64,000 nt of DNA from Dyadobacter sp. NIV53. GTDB taxonomy: Bacteria > Bacteroidota > Bacteroidia > Cytophagales > Spirosomataceae. A model generated the notes under the pieces. It worked only from the letters and a program-made list of their open reading frames with translations. It did not search any database and was not told the origin of the DNA. The stretch covers positions 4,553,501 to 4,617,500 of the forward strand of contig NZ_CP081299.1 in the NCBI RefSeq assembly GCF_019711195.1, given 5' to 3'. The position numbers and the translations under genes are program-made. Shown one piece after another: positions 34,898-43,856 of the stretch (its first letter is position 1; each line of letters begins with the position of its first letter).

Positions 34898-35407
34898 CTA
34901 TTTTTCAGTCAGAACACGGTCTACTACATGAATAACTCCATTGGCAGCATTGATGTTCTTTGTTATTATCACGGCACGGTTAACTGTAATAGTACTGTCA
35001 GCCGTTTTTAATATTTTCAGATAGCCCTTGTTCAACGCTTTATTCTCACCGGTTTTCAAACTTGCAAATTCGTATCTTTTTCCCAGGATATGGTATTTGA
35101 CAAAAGACATAGCAGAATCGGGAGTTTGGGACGTAATGGAACCTGCACTAACACCGGAACTAAGAAATGCGGCATTGTTAGGAGCGAATACAGTCAGTTC
35201 ATCCGTTCTCAATGCATCCCCCATTTTAGTACTCACAATTATTTCCTTAAGTATACTGAATTGCTCATTTTCGAAAATTACATCAGTAATGGTTTTAGGC
35301 TTTACAAGATCTTTATCACTTTCCGAACAAGAAAAAATAGTGCCGGAAAACAATACTGCAATTAAAAAAAATGCCCTGTAACGACTAACAAAATTAATTT
35401 TTTTCAT
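34898..35407 (-). CDS. Fasciclin-domain lipoprotein
   Basis: 169 residues with a lipoprotein signal (FSGTIFSC, about residue 27). One FAS1 domain follows: LKEIIVSTKMGDALR, ELTVFAPNNAAFLSSG, VKYHILGKRYEFASL and ANGVIHVVDRVL. FAS1 proteins usually mediate adhesion at the cell surface; no partner is evident here. Confidence 0.9.
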   Translation of the reverse strand: MKKINFVSRYRAFFLIAVLFSGTIFSCSESDKDLVKPKTITDVIFENEQFSILKEIIVSTKMGDALRTDELTVFAPNNAAFLSSGVSAGSITSQTPDSAMSFVKYHILGKRYEFASLKTGENKALNKGYLKILKTADSTITVNRAVIITKNINAANGVIHVVDRVLTEK

Positions 35408-35501
35408 AGCTTACGCATTGGTTAATTTTTGTAAAACTAATGTAAAATGTAGTTGGAAGAATTCTTAAGCCAATATTTTTAATCCTAATCCCAAAATTAT
35501 T

Positions 35502-36137
35502 ATGTTAAAATTGAAACATCTGCTTGTGCTTTGTTGTACAATGCTATTTATGAATTCTGCTTTTCTGGCTATTAAAGAGCCGGTTTCAGATTTAAAAAAG
35601 AAACCTGTAAAACTCTTTAACGGAAAAGACCTGACAGGCTGGAAAATTAACGGAACAGAAAAATGGTACGCTGAAAAAGGTGAACTGATTTGCGAAAGCG
35701 GTCCGGATAAAGAATACGGATACCTTACAACGGACAAATTTTACAAAAATTTTGATCTGTCTCTTAAATTCAAACAGGAAGCAAATGGTAACAGCGGCGT
35801 TTTTTTCAGATCGACCGTTGAAGGAACGAAAGTTTCAGGATGGCAGGTAGAAGTTGCACCTCCAAATCATGATACAGGTGGAGTTTATGAATCTTACGGC
35901 CGCGAATGGCTGGTTAAAATTCCGGACGAAAAAGAAGGTTTCCTGAAAATGGGAGAGTGGAATACATTACGTATCCGGGTTGTAGGCGACAAAGTCCAGA
36001 CTTTTTTGAACGGACATGACATGGTAGATTTTGATGATGCAAAAATTGGTGCTGCCAACGGCTCTATTGCCCTTCAGATACATTCTGGCGGAGGAATAAA
36101 AGTTCGCTGGAAGGATATAGTAATTGAAGAACTATAA
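35502..36137 (+). CDS. Secreted DUF1080 protein (3-keto-disaccharide hydrolase family)
   Basis: 211 residues. A signal peptide (residues 1-23, ending NSAFLA) precedes one LamG-like DUF1080 domain: LFNGKDLTGWKING, YGYLTTDKFYKNFDLSLKF, NSGVFFRSTVEG, GEWNTLRIRVVGDKVQTFLNG (two segments) and IALQIHSGGGIKVRWKDI. Some family members hydrolyse 3-keto sugars. No other sugar-degradation genes are adjacent. The 180-base gap to the kinase gene holds no gene. Confidence 0.92.
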   Translation: MLKLKHLLVLCCTMLFMNSAFLAIKEPVSDLKKKPVKLFNGKDLTGWKINGTEKWYAEKGELICESGPDKEYGYLTTDKFYKNFDLSLKFKQEANGNSGVFFRSTVEGTKVSGWQVEVAPPNHDTGGVYESYGREWLVKIPDEKEGFLKMGEWNTLRIRVVGDKVQTFLNGHDMVDFDDAKIGAANGSIALQIHSGGGIKVRWKDIVIEEL

Positions 36138-36317
36138 GTAGAAATAAATACGGACTGATTTCCATTCCTGTTTTATAGGTGTTCAAATGGTATAACAACG
36201 AGGTTCGTCGGAAATAATTAATAAAAAGGCTTCATGCTTAATAGGTTTGTATTAGGAATAATGCGATTCTGTTAGCCATGAAGCTTTTTAATTGTAAGCC
36301 TAAGTTATCCCATAACA

Positions 36318-37760
36318 ATGAAATGTTTAAATAGTATGGAAGAGCAGCCAGCGAAGCCGTTGCGTATGACGGCATCGTCACTGGATGGCAAGGATTTCAG
36401 TAATATGAATCTGGAAAATGCAGATTTCAGTTTTTCAAGTTTGAAAGATATTAATTTCGATGGTTCTAATCTTCGTAATGCCAAGCTCCGGTTTTCGACT
36501 TTAGACCGTACTACTTTTAAAAACTCCGACCTGCGGAATGCAGACCTTAGTTTCAGCAGTCTTTGCGATGTGGATTTGACCGGAGCAAAAGTAGAAGGAG
36601 CTAATTTCAGTTTTACCTCACAAGACAAATCATGGAATTGGCAGGATTTCAGTCTCATTGGCCTTATACAGAACCAGGGATGGATAGGTACATTTGTTGC
36701 CATTACTTTGGGCGCTATCATACTGTATGGAATTAATGCCATTGCTTATTTCACGGCTGAGATTGTGTACACTTATGAGCCAATCCGGGTAAAACTTTAT
36801 CAGTTTCTTGTCGTACAAAATGTTGCTGCAGGAGTTGTCACAATTCTTTTTACACAGGCTGTTTCTGGCTGGCTGGACATTCTTATAAAAAAAATAGCAG
36901 TCCGGCACTTGGTTTTATCAGTACTGGTCTTTTTTATTAATAATGCAATTAGCATTGGCATCTATTTTATATTTGGATTGGGGATTGTTCAAAAATACCA
37001 GATCATGTACCCGAAGGAATCTGCACAAAATGCGCCGTGGTACTGGTATATGTGGGGGCCAATTATTATTGCAAACGCTTTTTACTTCCTAAGCCGGCAA
37101 GGTAAACGCATTTCCCGGAAAATATCAGATCAGGAATACCAGCTGCTGAACCTTGAAAAATTAAAAACAAGAGCAGAGCTGGATGCTCTCCAGGCGCGGA
37201 TTAACCCTCATTTTTTGTATAATGCATTAAACAGCATTGCCAGTCTGGTTCATGAAGATCCTGATAAGGCCGAGGAAATGACATTGCTGCTTTCCAAATT
37301 ATTCAGGTATACGACCGGTCGTAATACAGAAGATTATTTTGATACCATCAGGAATGAACTGGAAATGGTTCAAACTTATCTTCAGGTTGAAAAAGTACGG
37401 TTTGGAGAGCGTTTGAAATTTACTGTTGAAGTTTCAGACCCGGATTTAAACGAATTGCATGTTCCCAAATTTATTCTTCAGCCCATTGTGGAAAATGCCA
37501 TTAAACATGGTGTATCTAAAATGGCAGATCTGGGAAATATTGTTGTGAAAATTTATGAAAAAGATAATTGGCTGCATTTATGTGTTCACGACAATGGCCC
37601 TTTGTTCCCCGATTCTATGGGAGCGGGATATGGTATCAGAAGTATTCAGGATAAACTAAAGCTGCTTTATGGAGACAACGCAAAGGTGGAACTTCATAAT
37701 GAACCGCACAAATCGGTTAACATTTCAATTCTAAAAACAGCTATTGACGAACATCAATAA
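36318..37760 (+). CDS. LytS-type histidine kinase with N-terminal pentapeptide repeats
   Basis: 480 residues. Residues 22-99 are pentapeptide-like repeats (DFSNMNLENADFSFSSL, DLRNADLSFSSL, ANFSF), which should fold as a short right-handed beta helix. Four or so membrane segments follow (about 122-265). The C-terminal His_kinase module has the phosphorylated His in LQARINPHFLYNAL and an N-box (PIVENAIKHGV), and the ATP-binding part has GAGYGIRSIQDKLKLLYG. The start is ATG 36318 or 36336 (MEEQPAKP). The next gene, a LytTR regulator, overlaps by one base (TAATG). The pentapeptide part is the unusual element. Confidence 0.93.
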   Translation: MKCLNSMEEQPAKPLRMTASSLDGKDFSNMNLENADFSFSSLKDINFDGSNLRNAKLRFSTLDRTTFKNSDLRNADLSFSSLCDVDLTGAKVEGANFSFTSQDKSWNWQDFSLIGLIQNQGWIGTFVAITLGAIILYGINAIAYFTAEIVYTYEPIRVKLYQFLVVQNVAAGVVTILFTQAVSGWLDILIKKIAVRHLVLSVLVFFINNAISIGIYFIFGLGIVQKYQIMYPKESAQNAPWYWYMWGPIIIANAFYFLSRQGKRISRKISDQEYQLLNLEKLKTRAELDALQARINPHFLYNALNSIASLVHEDPDKAEEMTLLLSKLFRYTTGRNTEDYFDTIRNELEMVQTYLQVEKVRFGERLKFTVEVSDPDLNELHVPKFILQPIVENAIKHGVSKMADLGNIVVKIYEKDNWLHLCVHDNGPLFPDSMGAGYGIRSIQDKLKLLYGDNAKVELHNEPHKSVNISILKTAIDEHQ

Positions 37761-38545
37761 TGAAGGATATGGACTACCCACTGAAAACAATATTGATTGA
37801 CGATGAAATACTGGCATTGAGCCGGTTAAGACGGTTACTTTTAAAATATCCTGAAACGTTCTCAATTGTTTCGGAAGCGCAGAACGGAGCGGAAGGACTG
37901 GTTGAAATTGACAAACACAATCCGGACATTATTTTTCTGGACATTGAAATGCCTCTTTTAAATGGTTTTGAAATGCTTTCCAAGCTTTCCAAAATGCCCC
38001 TGGTTGTCTTTTCAACGGCTTACGACCAGTATGCGATCCGAGCTTTTGAAGAAAATTCGGTTGATTATTTGTTAAAACCCGTTGAAAATGCGCGTCTTTT
38101 GAAAACAATTGATAAAATCCGCAGTATGACGCAAGCAAATTCCCAGTCGGGTTTTAATCCTTACTCGGATAATTTGTTGAAACTGCTGGAAGAGATGAAA
38201 CCCAAAAAGGAGATATTTTCCTTATCCGTAAAAACGGGCGATCGTATCCTTCTCATTCCGCTAACTGAAATAACCCATTTTGAAGCAGAAGAAAAGTACG
38301 TTTTCCTGAATACACTGGATGGGCAAAAATATCTTTTAAATTATACATTAACCTCTCTTGAAGAAAAACTACCTCAGCACTATCTGCGGATCAGCAGAGC
38401 TGCCATTGTCAATTCCCATCACATTAAGGAGATTCAGAAGCATTTTAACGGAAAGTTTATCCTGATGATGCGCGATCGGAAAGCATCACAACTCCCGAGT
38501 GGAAGCACTTACGGTGAAGTTATACGCCATCTTCTTGATAATTAA
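37760..38545 (+). CDS. LytTR-family response regulator
   Basis: 261 residues. The receiver domain has the phospho-acceptor Asp in IIFLDIEMPLLNG, the Thr/Ser in VFSTAYDQYAI and the Lys in DYLLKPVEN. The C-terminal LytTR DNA-binding domain starts near residue 150 (LSVKTGDRILLIPLTEITHFEA) and has ISRAAIVNSHHIKEI. Directly coupled to the pentapeptide-repeat kinase. Target genes are not evident, as the next genes downstream (uppS-bamA) have a 320-base gap. Confidence 0.95.
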   Translation: MKDMDYPLKTILIDDEILALSRLRRLLLKYPETFSIVSEAQNGAEGLVEIDKHNPDIIFLDIEMPLLNGFEMLSKLSKMPLVVFSTAYDQYAIRAFEENSVDYLLKPVENARLLKTIDKIRSMTQANSQSGFNPYSDNLLKLLEEMKPKKEIFSLSVKTGDRILLIPLTEITHFEAEEKYVFLNTLDGQKYLLNYTLTSLEEKLPQHYLRISRAAIVNSHHIKEIQKHFNGKFILMMRDRKASQLPSGSTYGEVIRHLLDN

Positions 38546-38865
38546 TCAGATTACGATATCTTGTCCTGCTGCGAATATAGATTTTGAAGACGCCATACTT
38601 ATTCCTAAATTGCGCCCCTGTTAAAAATATGAGTTTAATTTTGTAGGGTTAATCTACTGTATTTCAATACATTTATTGCAAAAAATGGTATTTTTGATGT
38701 TGAATTCTTTCGCTTTTCGACACAAATCTACCTTTACCTGCGTATTGGTTATTGGCAAAGCAGCTTCCCGAACGACCGAAAACTTAAAAATTTCAGTCTA
38801 AATTAATTTTTAAGCAGATATAAGTTCATTTGTTTTGTTAAAAAAGGTTAAAGGGTTCAAAAACA
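38546..38865 (+). other. 320-base gap between the LytTR gene and uppS
   Basis: No gene is seen. On the plus strand TACCTTTA at 38729-38736 resembles the -7 box, but no convincing -33 box lies upstream. A promoter for the uppS-bamA-skp operon is expected here. No terminator hairpin with a T-tract is obvious after the LytTR gene. Confidence 0.3.
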
Positions 38866-39618
38866 ATGAAGGAACTCATTGATGCAGGCAATCTGCCAAA
38901 GCACATAGCCGTTATTATGGATGGTAACGGAAGGTGGGCGCAGAATCAGGGAGCGGCACGTGTATTCGGGCATCGCAATGCGATAAAGGCAGTAAGGGAA
39001 GTAACAGAAGGATGCGCTGAACTGGGCGTTTCTTATCTTACCCTCTATGCATTTTCAACTGAAAACTGGGCACGTCCGGAGTATGAAGTTCGTGCATTAA
39101 TGGAGCTTCTTGTTCAGTCTATACGTAATGAGCTGCCAACAATGATGAAGAACAATGTACGTTTGGATACCATTGGAGATACGCTCAGCTTGCCCCGTAG
39201 TTGTCAGAACCAGTTGGCCGAGGCCATTGAAGCAACGAAGGAAAATACTGGCCTCAATCTGATTCTTGCATTGGGATACAGCGGCAAATGGGATATTATC
39301 CAGGCGGTAAAAAAAGTGGCTGCTGAGGTGAAAAACGGCACATTAAATCCCGACGAAATCAACGAAGATACATTGGCGGCAAATCTGGCAACCAAAGAAA
39401 GGCCGGAAGTAGATCTGATGCTCAGAACAGGAGGAGACCACAGGATAAGCAATTTCCTTTTGTGGCAGCTCGCTTACGCAGAATTGTATTTTTACGAAGA
39501 CTTATTTTGGCCTGATTTCAGAAGAGAACATCTTTATCAGGCAATATTGGCCTACCAGAAAACAGAGAGACGTTTTGGTAAAACGGGGGAACAAATAAAA
39601 GCGAATAGTGCTAAGTAA
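38866..39618 (+). CDS. uppS: Undecaprenyl pyrophosphate synthase
   Basis: Makes the C55 lipid carrier for peptidoglycan and O-antigen. 250 residues. It has AVIMDGNGRWAQNQGAARVFGH with the catalytic Asp, LYAFSTENWARP, and the C-terminal RTGGDHRISNFLLWQLAY. In E. coli the equivalent of the Asp in GGDH is Glu213, which helps bind Mg and isopentenyl diphosphate. The change is conservative. It leads the operon with bamA six bases downstream. Confidence 0.96.
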   Translation: MKELIDAGNLPKHIAVIMDGNGRWAQNQGAARVFGHRNAIKAVREVTEGCAELGVSYLTLYAFSTENWARPEYEVRALMELLVQSIRNELPTMMKNNVRLDTIGDTLSLPRSCQNQLAEAIEATKENTGLNLILALGYSGKWDIIQAVKKVAAEVKNGTLNPDEINEDTLAANLATKERPEVDLMLRTGGDHRISNFLLWQLAYAELYFYEDLFWPDFRREHLYQAILAYQKTERRFGKTGEQIKANSAK

Positions 39619-39624
39619 AATAAT

Positions 39625-42201
39625 ATGAACCTTTTGAAAAATTTGATTAGATCATTAGCACATCGTAATGGTATCATGACAGTTATGTTGCTTTGCTGGT
39701 TTTTCCAGGCAAGTGCACAACGTGTCGGACTGGGAGCGTCGGGGACAAAACCTGCGGCGTCAAATACAATTAATCCGGATGAACCCAAAGAATACACGAT
39801 AGCCGAAGTAACGGTTTCAGGCACACAATTTCTTGATCCTAATTCAATGATTTCTATTTCCGGCCTTAAACCCGGTGATAAAATCCGCATTCCCGGGCCA
39901 GCTGTTACTTCGTCGATCAGAAAGATGATGGATTTCGGTACACTAGACGACGTTGAAATATTATATACCAAAATTGAAGCGGAGAAAATCTGGCTTAATA
40001 TCCATATTAAGGAGCGGCCAAGGCTTTACAAAGTGTCTTTTTCCGGTATTCGTAAAGGTGAGAGAGAAACGCTGAATGATAAGGTTAAATTGATTAAAGG
40101 CCGCGTTATAACGCCAACGGTCATTAAGAATACGCAGCTGGTTATCAAAAAATACTACATGGATAAGGGCTTTTACAATACCAAAGTGAAGGTATTGCAG
40201 ATTCCTGATTCAACGCGAGGCCAGGCTACCCTTAATTTTAATATAACGAAAGGAAAAAAGTAAAGATTGAAAAGATCGATATTGATGGCAATACAGCAAT
40301 AAGCGACCGGACTCTTAAAGAAAAAGATGAAGGGAACTAAACAAAAAATGTTGGGCCGCCTTTTTAACCCTTCCAAATACATTCCTAAAAAATATACAGA
40401 GGATAAAGAAAAGCTGATCGCTTATTATCGTAAGAATGGTTACAGAGATGCAACTATCGAATTCGATTCCATTATCAACAATGGAGAAACGATAAGCATT
40501 AATATGAAAATTGATGAGGGTGTTAAATATTTTTACCGGAACATAACCTGGTCAGGTAATTATTTATACAAATCTTCATTTTTAAGCAGTCGCCTAGGTG
40601 TAAAAAAAGGGGATGTTTATAATCCGGAAGAACTGGACAAAAAAATTAATGGAATTCCGGGTAACGATATCAGCTCTATTTACATGGATGACGGTTATTT
40701 GTATTTCCGTATAGAACCCACTGAAAAAGCGGTTGAAGGGGATTCTATTGATGTAGAATTGCGTATGTCCGAAGGAAAGCAGGCAACTATTAACAGGATC
40801 TTGTTAAACGGAAATACCAAGACAAGTGACCGCGTCGTTCTTCGCGAGCTTTTCACATTGCCGGGCCAGAAATTTAGTAAGACAGAAATTATCAATACGC
40901 AGCGCCAGTTGTCGCAAATGGGCTATTTTGATCCTGAAAAAATTCAGATCAATCCAATTCCTAACCAACAGGATGGTACTGTGGATATTGAATACACAGT
41001 TGAAGAAAAACCTTCTGACCAGATTGAGCTTTCTGGTGGATGGGGTGGATACATCGGTTTTGTGGGTACACTTGGTTTGGTATTTAATAACTTCTCACTT
41101 AAAAATATTCCAAACCGTGAAACATGGAAACCACTTCCATCTGGTGACGGACAAAAATTATCCCTGAGATTCCAGGCGAATGGTAAGCAGTATCAGACTT
41201 ACTCTTTGTCATTCAGTGAGCCTTGGCTTGGTGGAAAGAAACCAATCAACTTTGGTGTGTCATTACAGCGTACTGTTTATCGTTCTACTGATTACAGTTC
41301 AATTTATGGAGGTTCAGGTTCGGTAAGTTACAGAGGAGGTTATTTCAATAATGGTATTACCGTTTCCGTAGGCCGTCGTTTGAAAGAGCCGGACAGGAAT
41401 TTGGTAATGACCCATTCATTGTCTTACCAGCGCTACCGTTTGGATAGTCTGGATATATTCAGGATAGGGTATAGCTCAGGTATCTCAAACAACATTTCCT
41501 TTAATACAACTATTTCAAGAAATACGCTCAGCGATTTTCAATTCCCGAGAAGCGGTAGTAATATTTCATTAAGTGCCACATTTACTCCGCCTTATTCTTC
41601 TTTGAGAAATAAGGACAGAGAAACTAGCATAACAGATAGCTACCGGTGGGTTGAATATCATAAATGGATGTTCGATGCAACTTATTATGCAACCATTACC
41701 GGAAAGCTGGTTTTAAGTGCACGTACGCACATGGGTTTCCTTGGCGCATATAACCAAAGCATTGGATTCAGTCCATTTGGCCGTTTCATAGTTGGGGGAT
41801 CCGGGCTTGCTGGTCAGGGAACATTTTCACTTGCCAACCAGGACATTATTGGGCTCCGCGGTTATGTTGACCAGAAAGTGGGGCCTTTGGCAGCAAATGG
41901 ATATCCGGCATCTGGTGGAGGTATTGTTTACAACAAATACGTAATGGAGCTTAGGTATCCGGTTTCCTTGAATCCGCAGGCGACTATTTTCATTCTGGGT
42001 TTTGCCGAAGGTGGTAATAACTGGGGATCTTACAAAGAATTTAATCCGTTCGATCTGAAAAGATCAGCCGGGGTAGGTGCGCGTATCTTTATGCCTGCAT
42101 TTGGTCTTTTAGGAATTGACTGGGGATATGGCTTTGATAAAATCCAGGGGGTAAAAAGTGGCCCTCAGTTCCACTTTACCATCGGACAGCAGATTAGATA
42201 A
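39625..42201 (+). CDS. bamA: Outer membrane assembly factor BamA, two compensating one-base frameshifts
   Basis: Core of the machine that inserts outer-membrane beta barrels. A signal peptide (FFQASAQ) is followed by POTRA domains and a C-terminal barrel (GFAEGGNNW, the final QFHFTIGQQIR). The frame from 39625 stops at 40263, and the same frame reopens at 40327. Between them, the other frame encodes the conserved POTRA segment VKIEKIDIDGNTAISDRTL. A6 at 40254-40259 should be A7, and A5 at 40321-40325 should be A4; correcting both gives one 858-residue protein. BamA is indispensable, so base-calling error is likely. It follows uppS and precedes two skp genes, the standard order in Bacteroidota. 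Confidence 0.92.
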
Positions 42202-42252
42202 TATTATCGGGTGTTTTTCGTTAAGGAGGTTGCAAATTATTAGTGACGAGGC

Positions 42253-42900
42253 ATGAAGAAGTTTTTAATTTTACTAGTTTTGTCAATTCTTTCGGTATCG
42301 GTAACCCAGGCTCAAAAGTTTGGCTATACAGATATGGAATTTATTACGAGTAAAATGCCCGAATATCAGCAGGCACAAACAGAAATGAAAAAATTTTCTG
42401 AGAAGTGGGCTAAGGAAATTGCAGAAAAATATGCTGAAATTGACCGGATGCAACGTGCTTATATGGCGGAAGAAGTATTACTTACTGACGACCTCAAGAG
42501 AAAAAGGCAAGGCGAAATAAAAGAGAAAGAACAGGAAGCAAGAGAATATAACAGTAAAATTTTCGGAATGGAAGGTTTGCTTTTTCAAAAGAAAAAGGAA
42601 ATCATGAAGCCCGTTCTGGAAAAAGTTCAGAGGGCTGTAACGAAGGTTTGCAGTCAGCGCAGGTTGGATTTTATGTTTGATAAATCCAGTGATGTAGGGT
42701 TGTTATTCACGAATCCGAAACATGATTACTCAGATTATATCATGGAGGAATTGGGAATTGACTTAAAATCTACCAAAGCTTCGGCTAAGGAAAATGCAGG
42801 TAAAGAAAAAGAAGAGCAGGAAGAAACGGTAGCTCCCGTTGTGCCTGCAAAAACAAAGAACTCACCAAAACAAAAAAGTACAACCAGTAAACTTAAATAA
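42253..42900 (+). CDS. OmpH/Skp-family periplasmic chaperone, first copy
   Basis: 215 residues with a signal peptide ending SVTQAQ (about residue 20). The OmpH domain starts KFGYTDMEFITSKMPEYQQ and continues as a long coiled coil. The C-terminal 40 residues are a Lys/Glu/Pro-rich extension. Skp holds unfolded outer-membrane proteins on their way to BamA, in keeping with the position after bamA. Confidence 0.93.
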   Translation: MKKFLILLVLSILSVSVTQAQKFGYTDMEFITSKMPEYQQAQTEMKKFSEKWAKEIAEKYAEIDRMQRAYMAEEVLLTDDLKRKRQGEIKEKEQEAREYNSKIFGMEGLLFQKKKEIMKPVLEKVQRAVTKVCSQRRLDFMFDKSSDVGLLFTNPKHDYSDYIMEELGIDLKSTKASAKENAGKEKEEQEETVAPVVPAKTKNSPKQKSTTSKLK

Positions 42901-42911
42901 GTAAAAAAGCA

Positions 42912-43556
42912 ATGAAACAAAAATTGATAGCGTTTTTGGTCGTAATGACCATATTAAGTACTCCTCTGTTAGCTCAAACAACTCCAGCAAGCGGTCTTAC
43001 AAAAATAGGTTATACAAATGTTGACTTTGTAATTGCCAAATTGCCTGAGTACAAAGTAATGCAGAACCAGCTTGAAGTTACAAAAGCTCAATTGGATAAA
43101 GCATTAGGAGAAACTTACAAAGAAGCTCAGGAGAAGTATGAAGCTTATCAGAAAAACGGAGCTAACATGACAGACGTCATTCGTGCTGATAAAGAAAAAG
43201 AATTGCAAAACCTGCAAACCCGTATTCAGGAAATGCAGACAAATGCTCAAACTTCATTGCAAACTAAACAGCAGCAATTGCTTGAGCCAATTCTTTTAAA
43301 AGTAAATAATGCAATCCAGGAAGTAGGTAAGGAAAATGGATTTCTTTATATCCTGAACATGGATGCCGGAGCTAATACAACTCCTATCATCCTTTATGCA
43401 GGATCTGAGGAATATGCAGTAACCAACCTGATTCTTCGTAAATTAGGCGTTGATCCTGACAAAGTAGAAGCAGCTCCTGTGAAAGCAACTACGGCACCAG
43501 CTACAACACCTGCAAAAGCTGCTACAACACCAGCCGCTACACCTAAGAAAAAGTAA
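42912..43556 (+). CDS. OmpH/Skp-family periplasmic chaperone, second copy
   Basis: 214 residues, signal peptide ending TPLLAQ. It has the same opening pattern as its neighbour (KIGYTNVDFVIAKLPEYKV) and a coiled coil. The C-terminal end is Ala/Thr/Pro-rich (APVKATTAPATTPAK). Eleven bases separate it from the first copy. The two are paralogues, and each ends in a different low-complexity tail. Confidence 0.93.
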   Translation: MKQKLIAFLVVMTILSTPLLAQTTPASGLTKIGYTNVDFVIAKLPEYKVMQNQLEVTKAQLDKALGETYKEAQEKYEAYQKNGANMTDVIRADKEKELQNLQTRIQEMQTNAQTSLQTKQQQLLEPILLKVNNAIQEVGKENGFLYILNMDAGANTTPIILYAGSEEYAVTNLILRKLGVDPDKVEAAPVKATTAPATTPAKAATTPAATPKKK

Positions 43557-43583
43557 TAGATTAGGTTCGATATAAATTTATTT

Positions 43584-43626
43584 AAATACCGGAGAGAAGT
43601 CTTAAACAGGCTACTCTCCGGTATTT
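43584..43626 (+). terminator. Probable terminator after the skp pair
   Basis: AAATACCGGAGAG and CTCTCCGGTATTT form a 13-bp stem with a 17-nt loop. Only a short T run follows. The rest of the gap to 43856 contains a TAATTTTG -7 box at 43796-43803 without a good -33 box. Confidence 0.7.
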
Positions 43627-43856
43627 GCATTGAAATGAGTCAGGTATAAACAATGATTATACCTCTTCTGTTATCAGGTCGGTTTTATGTTGTGCAAATA
43701 TTAAAAAAATACAAAAGATACTTTTATGGTAATGTTTAAATTGACTTTATCTTAAAATTAAGAAGCTTTCATAACGTTCGCTATACGGTATTTACTAATT
43801 TTGCGTTAAGACCAATGTATTATTTTACCCATGGAATTAATTATATTTCTGACGTT

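Noticed and set aside
43815..43856. Longer start for the secreted Ig-like protein
   Set aside because: It lies right at the predicted RNA start and spoils the signal peptide. ATG 43857 gives a standard signal.
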